This document shows positions 6,190 to 10,235 of a stretch of DNA of 10,235 nucleotides, in pieces. Each line of letters starts with the position of its first letter. Position 1 is the first letter of the stretch. A program made the translations under genes and the position numbers. The notes beneath the pieces are model-generated. The model made no database searches. It saw only the letters and a list, made by a program, of their open reading frames with translations, and was not told the origin of the DNA. The stretch lies in assembly GCA_013044085.1 (NCBI GenBank), contig JABEVI010000021.1:1-10235 (forward strand). The letters run 5' to 3'. Origin of the DNA: Steroidobacteraceae bacterium (GTDB lineage Bacteria; Pseudomonadota; Gammaproteobacteria; Steroidobacterales; Steroidobacteraceae).

Positions 6190-7611
6190 ATGAGAACACT
6201 GTTTCTGCACCCTCCTTCATTCGACGGCTTCGACGGCGGCGCCGGCGCGCGTTATCAGGCAAAGCGCGAAGTGCGCTCCTTCTGGTATCCGACCTGGCTC
6301 GCGCAGCCGGCGGCGATGGTTCCCGGCAGCCGACTGCTCGATGCGCCCGCCGATGGACTCGGCATGGACGCGGTGTTGCCGCTCGCGAACGACTACGATC
6401 TCGTGATCATGCACACGAGTTCGCCGTCCTTCCCGAAGGATGCGAAGGTCGCCGAATTGCTGAAGGAGAAAAATCCGCGTCTGCTGATCGGCATGGTCGG
6501 CGCCAAGGTGGCGGTCGACCCCGAAGGCTCGCTCGCCGCCTCCTCGGCGATCGATTTCGTGGCGCGCGAGGAGTTCGACTACACCTGCAAGGAGGTCGCG
6601 GAGGGACGGCCCCTCGAAGAGGTCGTCGGCATCAGTTACCGCGCGGCCGACGGCAGCATCCGCCACAATGCGGAACGGGCCTTGATCACCGACATGGACG
6701 CGCTGCCTTGGGTCTCGCCGGTTTACAAGCGGGACCTGAAGATCCCGAATTACTTCATCGGCTACCTCCAACACCCCTACGTGTCGATATACACCGGGCG
6801 CGGCTGCCGCTCGAAGTGCACATTCTGCCTCTGGCCGCAGACGGTCGGCGGCCACAAGTATCGTGTTCGCAGTCCGCAGAACGTCGTCGACGAGGTGCGT
6901 TGGATCAAGGAGAACATGCCGGAGGTCAAGGAGATATTCTTCGACGACGACACGTTCACGGATTTCCGGCCGCGCGCCGAGGAGATCGCCCGCGGCCTCG
7001 GAAAGCTCGGCGTGACCTGGTCCTGCAACGCGAAGGCCAACGTGCCGTATGAGACGCTGCGCATCTTGAAGGACAACGGCCTGCGCCTGCTGCTCGTCGG
7101 CTACGAGTCGGGCAACGACCAGATCCTGCACAATATCCGCAAGGGCCTGCGCACCGACATTGCGCGCCGGTTCACGCGCGACTGCCGCAAGCTCGGCATC
7201 GCGATTCACGGCACGTTCATCCTCGGCCTGCCCGGGGAGACGATGGAGACGATCCGCGAGACCATCGACTATGCGGTGGAGATCAATCCACACACGATCC
7301 AGGTGTCGCTCGCGGCGCCGTACCCCGGAACCGAGCTCTACGCACAGGCCGTCGCGAACGGCTGGCTGCAGGAAAATGCCGGGCTGAACCTCGTCAACAG
7401 CGAAGGCGTGCAGCTTGCACCGCTGTCGTATCCGAACCTGGACGCCGGGCAGATCCATGGCGCGGTGGAGACGTTCTACAAGCGGTTCTATTTCCGGCCG
7501 CGCAAGATCGCCGAGCTGACCGGCGAGATGCTGACGAGCTGGGATCTGACCAAGCGGCGGTTGCGCGAGGGCGTGGAGTTCTACCGCTTCCTGCGGGCGC
7601 GCGCGGCCTAG
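6190..7611 (+). CDS. hpnJ: Hopanoid radical SAM protein HpnJ (cyclitol ether formation)
   Basis: This 473-residue protein matches HpnJ, needed to turn the glucosaminyl ether of bacteriohopanetetrol into the five-membered cyclitol ether. The N-terminus FLHPPSFDGFDGGAG, then YQAKREVRSFWYPTW, is a family hallmark and starts a B12-binding-like alpha/beta domain (about 1-150). The radical SAM core follows, with GRGCRSKCTFCLWPQ (C206, C210, C213), then FFDDDTF, LLVGYESGND and FILGLPGETMETI. A helical end (about 400-473) contains the FYKRFYFRPRKI segment. The domain order resembles B12-dependent radical SAM enzymes, but a canonical cobalamin DxHxxG motif is not visible, so cofactor use is uncertain. 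The ATG follows GAGGA (6176-6180) by 9 nt, and that box overlaps the hpnI stop. Confidence 0.95.
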   Translation: MRTLFLHPPSFDGFDGGAGARYQAKREVRSFWYPTWLAQPAAMVPGSRLLDAPADGLGMDAVLPLANDYDLVIMHTSSPSFPKDAKVAELLKEKNPRLLIGMVGAKVAVDPEGSLAASSAIDFVAREEFDYTCKEVAEGRPLEEVVGISYRAADGSIRHNAERALITDMDALPWVSPVYKRDLKIPNYFIGYLQHPYVSIYTGRGCRSKCTFCLWPQTVGGHKYRVRSPQNVVDEVRWIKENMPEVKEIFFDDDTFTDFRPRAEEIARGLGKLGVTWSCNAKANVPYETLRILKDNGLRLLLVGYESGNDQILHNIRKGLRTDIARRFTRDCRKLGIAIHGTFILGLPGETMETIRETIDYAVEINPHTIQVSLAAPYPGTELYAQAVANGWLQENAGLNLVNSEGVQLAPLSYPNLDAGQIHGAVETFYKRFYFRPRKIAELTGEMLTSWDLTKRRLREGVEFYRFLRARAA

Positions 7612-7642
7612 GAGGGCGCGCCCCGCAGCGCCGCGTGCGGTG

Positions 7643-7661
7643 TGCCCCCCCGGGGGGGGCA
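7643..7661 (+). repeat. C7/G8 homopolymer palindrome between hpnJ and hpnK
   Basis: TGCCCCCCC (7643-7651) is followed directly by GGGGGGGG (7652-7659) and CA. The arms TGCCCCCCC and GGGGGGGCA are perfect complements around one extra G. A folded form needs a loop of about four bases, leaving a stem of about seven G-C pairs. It lies in the 66-nt hpnJ-hpnK gap, 16 nt before the hpnK ATG, and no T-run follows. It could weaken hpnK translation, stabilise the hpnIJ message, or vary in length by slippage. Such runs are also prone to sequencing error. Confidence 0.6.
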
Positions 7662-7677
7662 GCGGTATCGACGAGAC

Positions 7678-8550
7678 ATGCGCAAATTCCTGATCGTGAC
7701 CGCCGACGACTTCGGTCTTCACGAAGCGGTCAACGAGGCGGTGCAGACCGCGCACCGTGACGGCGTGCTGAGCGCCGCCAGCCTGATGATCGCCGCGCCA
7801 GCCGCGGCGGATGCGGTGGCGCGGGCACGGCGGCTGCCGAGCCTGCGGGTCGGGTTGCATGTGGTGCTCGCCGATGGCGCGGCGCTGCTCGAACCGCGGA
7901 GGATTCCGGCGCTGGTCGGCGCCGATGGTCGATTCGACGAGCGCATGTTCGTCAACGGCCTGCGCTACTTCGCCCTGCCGCGGGTGCGCCGGCAGCTCGA
8001 CGCGGAGATTCGCGCTCAATTCAGCGCCTTCCGGGCCACCGGACTGCCCCTCGATCACGTCAATGCCCACAAGCATTTTCACCTGCACCCGACCCTGCTG
8101 GGGATGATGTTGCGGATCGGCGCGGAGTTTGGCGTGAAGGCCGTGCGCGTGCCGCACGAGCCTCTGTGGTTCTCGACCCGCGGCGGCTCGCGGTTCGGCG
8201 CGCCCGCGGGCGCGCTGGCGTTGACGCCGTGGCTTGCACTGATGAAGCGACGGCTGCGCGCCGCCGGCATCGTCCACAATGACCGGATCTTCGGCATCGC
8301 CCGCAGTGGCGCAATGGACGAGGCGACGCTTCTCGAGGTGCTCGCGAGGCTGCCGCCCGGTGCGACGGAGATATACGCGCATCCGGCCGCCGGCGCGCAA
8401 CCGGTGTCCGCATCGATGCCCGGATATCGCCACCAGGATGAATTCAAGGCGCTCTTGAGTCCGCGGGTGCGTGCCGCGATCGGCGCCGCGGGTGTCGCGA
8501 CGGGCGGCTTTCAGGACCTGATCGAGGCGCGCGCACGGGAGCCGGATTGA
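7678..8550 (+). CDS. hpnK: Hopanoid deacetylase HpnK (YdjC/ChbG family)
   Basis: HpnK removes the acetyl group from N-acetylglucosaminyl bacteriohopanetetrol, giving the glucosaminyl form that HpnJ uses. The ATG at 7678 gives 290 residues beginning MRKFLIVTADDFGLHEAVN, the family's usual start. A GTG at 7642 in frame would add 12 residues encoded by the C/G palindrome and is unlikely. YdjC-type metal and catalytic residues are present: D10-D11 in TADDFG, H61 in VGLHVVL, the NAHKHFHLHP motif (129-138) and YAHP with H235. The protein appears soluble and cytoplasmic. No clear Shine-Dalgarno is seen, only a short CGAG close to the start. Its TGA overlaps the TTG start of hpnL, so the two are probably translationally coupled. 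Confidence 0.94.
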   Translation: MRKFLIVTADDFGLHEAVNEAVQTAHRDGVLSAASLMIAAPAAADAVARARRLPSLRVGLHVVLADGAALLEPRRIPALVGADGRFDERMFVNGLRYFALPRVRRQLDAEIRAQFSAFRATGLPLDHVNAHKHFHLHPTLLGMMLRIGAEFGVKAVRVPHEPLWFSTRGGSRFGAPAGALALTPWLALMKRRLRAAGIVHNDRIFGIARSGAMDEATLLEVLARLPPGATEIYAHPAAGAQPVSASMPGYRHQDEFKALLSPRVRAAIGAAGVATGGFQDLIEARAREPD

Positions 8551-9521
8551 AGCTCGCCATCCGCACCGGATTGCTCGTCGGCGTCGGCGTGATGATCGCG
8601 CTGATCCTGCACGGCGGAGCCGCGCAGATCCTCGATTTGCTTGGGCGGGCGAGCTGGCTGCTGCTGTGGCTCGTGCCCCTGCGCACGCTGCCCATCGCGC
8701 TCGATGCAATGGGCTGGAGCGCGTTGCTCGCCGGCGATTCGCCTTTTCTGCGTCTGTTCTGGATCGCCTGTATCCGTGATGCCATCAACCGGCTGTTGCC
8801 GGTTGCGAGCGTCGGCGGGGAGTTCGTCGGTGTCGGGCTGCTCGCGCGCACCGGCGTCGACAAGGCGCGGGCGGCGGCGAGCGTGGTCGTGGAAATCTTG
8901 ATGACGCTCGTGAGCCAGTACCTGTTCGTGGTCATCGGCGTCGTCTGCATCCTTTATTCGAGCGGCGCGGTGCCGCTCACCGTGAATTTGGCGGTCGGGC
9001 TCGCGGTGAGCCTGCCGGTGATCGTGCTGCTCATCGCGCTGCTGCGCTACGGCGCCGTGTTCGGCCCGCTGCAGCGCATCGGCGCGCGCATGCTCGGCGG
9101 TTTGACCCACCCGGCGCTGGCGGGGGCAGGCTCGGCGGACATCGATGAGGCGGTGCGCAGTCTTAGCCGCGCGCATCCGCTGCTCGTGCGCGCGCTCCTC
9201 TGGCAGCTCGGCGGCCTGATCGCCGGATCCGCCGAGACCTGGTTCGCTCTGCGCTGGCTGGGTGCGCCGGTGGGTATCGCCGAAGCCCTCGCATTGGAGA
9301 GTCTGACGCAGGCGGTGCGCAGTTTCATCTTCCTGGTGCCCGCCGGGATCGGCGTGCAGGAGGTGAGCCTCGTCGAGTTCGGGCGGGTGCTCGGCTTGGC
9401 GCCTGACATGGCGCTCGCGTTGTCGCTCGCGAAGCGCATGCGGGAAATTCTCTTCGGTGTGCCGGTGTTGATCGCCTGGCAGTGGATCGAGGGACGCCGC
9501 GGTTTCGCCGGTCGGCGCTAG
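8547..9521 (+). CDS. hpnL: Hopanoid-associated membrane protein HpnL (LPG-synthase TM-like)
   Basis: This 324-residue protein is rich in long hydrophobic stretches (about residues 5-22, 32-52, 110-135, 145-170, 210-235, 250-275 and 295-310), so it is a multi-pass inner-membrane protein. The segment FIFLVPAGIGVQEVSLVEF resembles the PxGxGxxE motif of the flippase-like domain in lysylphosphatidylglycerol synthases (UPF0104). Its place after hpnK matches HpnL of hopanoid clusters. Its reaction is unknown; moving a hopanoid or isoprenoid intermediate across the membrane is one inference. It lacks the soluble lysyltransferase domain of MprF. The start is TTG (8547), overlapping the hpnK TGA, with GGGAG (8537-8541) 5 nt upstream. 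No ATG lies near the expected N-terminus, which supports TTG. Confidence 0.85.
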   Translation: MKLAIRTGLLVGVGVMIALILHGGAAQILDLLGRASWLLLWLVPLRTLPIALDAMGWSALLAGDSPFLRLFWIACIRDAINRLLPVASVGGEFVGVGLLARTGVDKARAAASVVVEILMTLVSQYLFVVIGVVCILYSSGAVPLTVNLAVGLAVSLPVIVLLIALLRYGAVFGPLQRIGARMLGGLTHPALAGAGSADIDEAVRSLSRAHPLLVRALLWQLGGLIAGSAETWFALRWLGAPVGIAEALALESLTQAVRSFIFLVPAGIGVQEVSLVEFGRVLGLAPDMALALSLAKRMREILFGVPVLIAWQWIEGRRGFAGRR

Positions 9522-9532
9522 TCGTTAGCGCC
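9514..9532. terminator. Hairpin at the hpnL/hpnA convergent junction
   Basis: GGCGCTA (9514-9520) and TAGCGCC (9526-9532) form a perfect 7-bp inverted repeat with a GTCGT loop. The hpnL TAG (9519-9521) and the hpnA TAA (complement of 9525-9527) both fall across the stem-loop junctions. The genes are only 3 nt apart, so the hairpin lies partly in coding sequence of both. No T-run follows on either strand. It is a candidate bidirectional transcript end, by shape and position only. Confidence 0.45.
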
Positions 9533-10235
9533 CAGACGCGGCCTGGCGCAGCGCGCCTTGCGCCTCGAACCAGGCGACCGCGTCGCGAAAGGCCTCGATC
9601 GGCGGCCGCCATCGGTAGCCAAGCTCGCGCGCCGCCTTGTCGCTCGAGAAATGCATGCGCTTGCGCGACATGCGCACTCCTTCGAGCGTGATCCGGCCCG
9701 TGTGTCCGGTGAGCGCCGCGAGCGCGTCCGCAGCGCAGGCGATCGGCAACACCACCGCATAGGGCAGCCGGATGGTCGGCGGCCGGCGTCCGACGAGCAC
9801 GGCGATCGTGGCGAGAATCTCCTGGAGACTCAGGTTTTCGCCGCCGAGGATGTAGCACTCGCCGGGCCGGCCGCGTTCGCAGGCCGCCAGATGGCCCTCG
9901 GCCACATCATCGACATGCACGATGTTCAATCCCGTGTCGACGTAGGCGGGGATGCGGCCGTTTGCGGCGTCGAGCACGATCTGTCCGGTCGGTGTCGGTT
10001 TGATGTCTCCCGGCCCGATCGGTGTCGATGGGTTGACGATCACCACCGGCAGCCCGCCGCGTGCGAATTCCCGGGCCACTTGTTCGGCCAGAAATTTGCT
10101 GCGTTTGTAATGGCCGATCATCGCCGCGATCGACACCGGTGTGCGCTCGTCACCCGGGGTGCCGTCGGCCGGAATGCCGATGGTCGCCACGCTGCTGGTG
10201 TGCACGACGCGCTCGACACCGGCGGCGCGCGCCGC
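9525..10235 (-). CDS. hpnA: Hopanoid-associated sugar epimerase HpnA, C-terminal part
   Basis: The frame is open from the right edge to a TAA at 9525-9527, giving 236 residues of an extended SDR (NAD-dependent epimerase/dehydratase) protein. Visible are the strand ending VVHTSSVATIG with the active-site Ser region, YKRSK (the YxxxK catalytic pair), VIVNPSTPIGPGDIKPTPTG, which is characteristic of HpnA, then NIVHVDDVAEGHLAA and YILGGENLS. The N-terminal Rossmann GxxGxxG and the start are outside the window. A GTG at 10205 codes for the Val of VHTSS inside a conserved strand and is not the start. HpnA is conserved in hopanoid loci, but its substrate is not established. It converges on hpnL, so its operon continues to the right, possibly with further hpn genes. 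Confidence 0.9.
   Translation of the reverse strand, partial: AARAAGVERVVHTSSVATIGIPADGTPGDERTPVSIAAMIGHYKRSKFLAEQVAREFARGGLPVVIVNPSTPIGPGDIKPTPTGQIVLDAANGRIPAYVDTGLNIVHVDDVAEGHLAACERGRPGECYILGGENLSLQEILATIAVLVGRRPPTIRLPYAVVLPIACAADALAALTGHTGRITLEGVRMSRKRMHFSSDKAARELGYRWRPPIEAFRDAVAWFEAQGALRQAASGR

Noticed and set aside
5823..7052. A 409-residue + strand frame overlapping hpnI and hpnJ
   Set aside because: It is out of frame with two motif-rich genes and crosses their junction. It is very rich in Arg and Ala, as expected of a shadow frame.
6217..8709. An 830-residue open frame on the - strand opposite hpnJ and hpnK
   Set aside because: It is antisense to two genes with clear family motifs. 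Its composition (Arg, Ala, His, Asp and Gln-rich, no recognisable domain) is typical of an antisense frame in GC-rich DNA.
1..10235. CRISPR array, tRNA or rRNA genes, insertion sequences, integrase or phage genes
   Set aside because: No regularly spaced direct repeats, transposase-like frames, terminal inverted repeats or RNA-gene signatures were seen by eye. tRNA or covariance-model scans could not be run.

Overview
This is a GC-rich proteobacterial window with little non-coding DNA. The order rlmB, rpsF, rpsR, rplI, dnaB, the lack of priB between rpsF and rpsR, and the full hopanoid genes suggest a hopanoid-making gammaproteobacterium outside the enterics, perhaps from the Xanthomonadales/Nevskiales/Steroidobacter side. 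That placement is inferred from gene content and protein character, not from a tree.

Region 1 (1-2872, + strand) is housekeeping. It holds the 3' end of rlmB (23S rRNA 2'-O-methyltransferase), a good sigma70-type promoter with a structured leader, then rpsF (S6), rpsR (S18), rplI (L9) and dnaB (replicative helicase). The leader hairpin exposes an ACCG segment and is a candidate S6:S18 autoregulatory site.

Region 2 (2870-9532) is a hopanoid side-chain cluster. On the - strand hpnH (radical SAM adenosylhopane synthase) is followed by an ispA-type farnesyl diphosphate synthase, which ends tail-to-tail with dnaB. Divergent from hpnH, across a 93-nt gap, run hpnI (glycosyltransferase), hpnJ (radical SAM), hpnK (YdjC-type deacetylase) and hpnL (multi-pass membrane protein). 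At the right edge hpnA (sugar-epimerase-like SDR protein) converges on hpnL and leaves the window.

The genes fit one pathway. IspA supplies farnesyl diphosphate for squalene. HpnH adds a 5'-deoxyadenosyl unit to the C30 hopene. HpnI adds N-acetylglucosamine to bacteriohopanetetrol, HpnK deacetylates it, and HpnJ converts the glucosamine ether into the cyclitol ether. HpnL and HpnA are conserved hopanoid-associated proteins of less certain role. Squalene synthesis genes (hpnCDE), the cyclase (shc/hpnF), the phosphorylase hpnG and the transporter hpnN are not in the window and must lie elsewhere if the pathway is complete.

The most notable non-coding patterns are two hairpins at the convergent gene junctions whose stems contain the stop codons of both genes, a C7/G8 palindrome between hpnJ and hpnK, and a cluster of CAAT repeats between hpnH and hpnI. 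I see no tRNA, rRNA, CRISPR array, insertion sequence, integrase or phage gene. No stretch of 300 bases or more lacks a gene.
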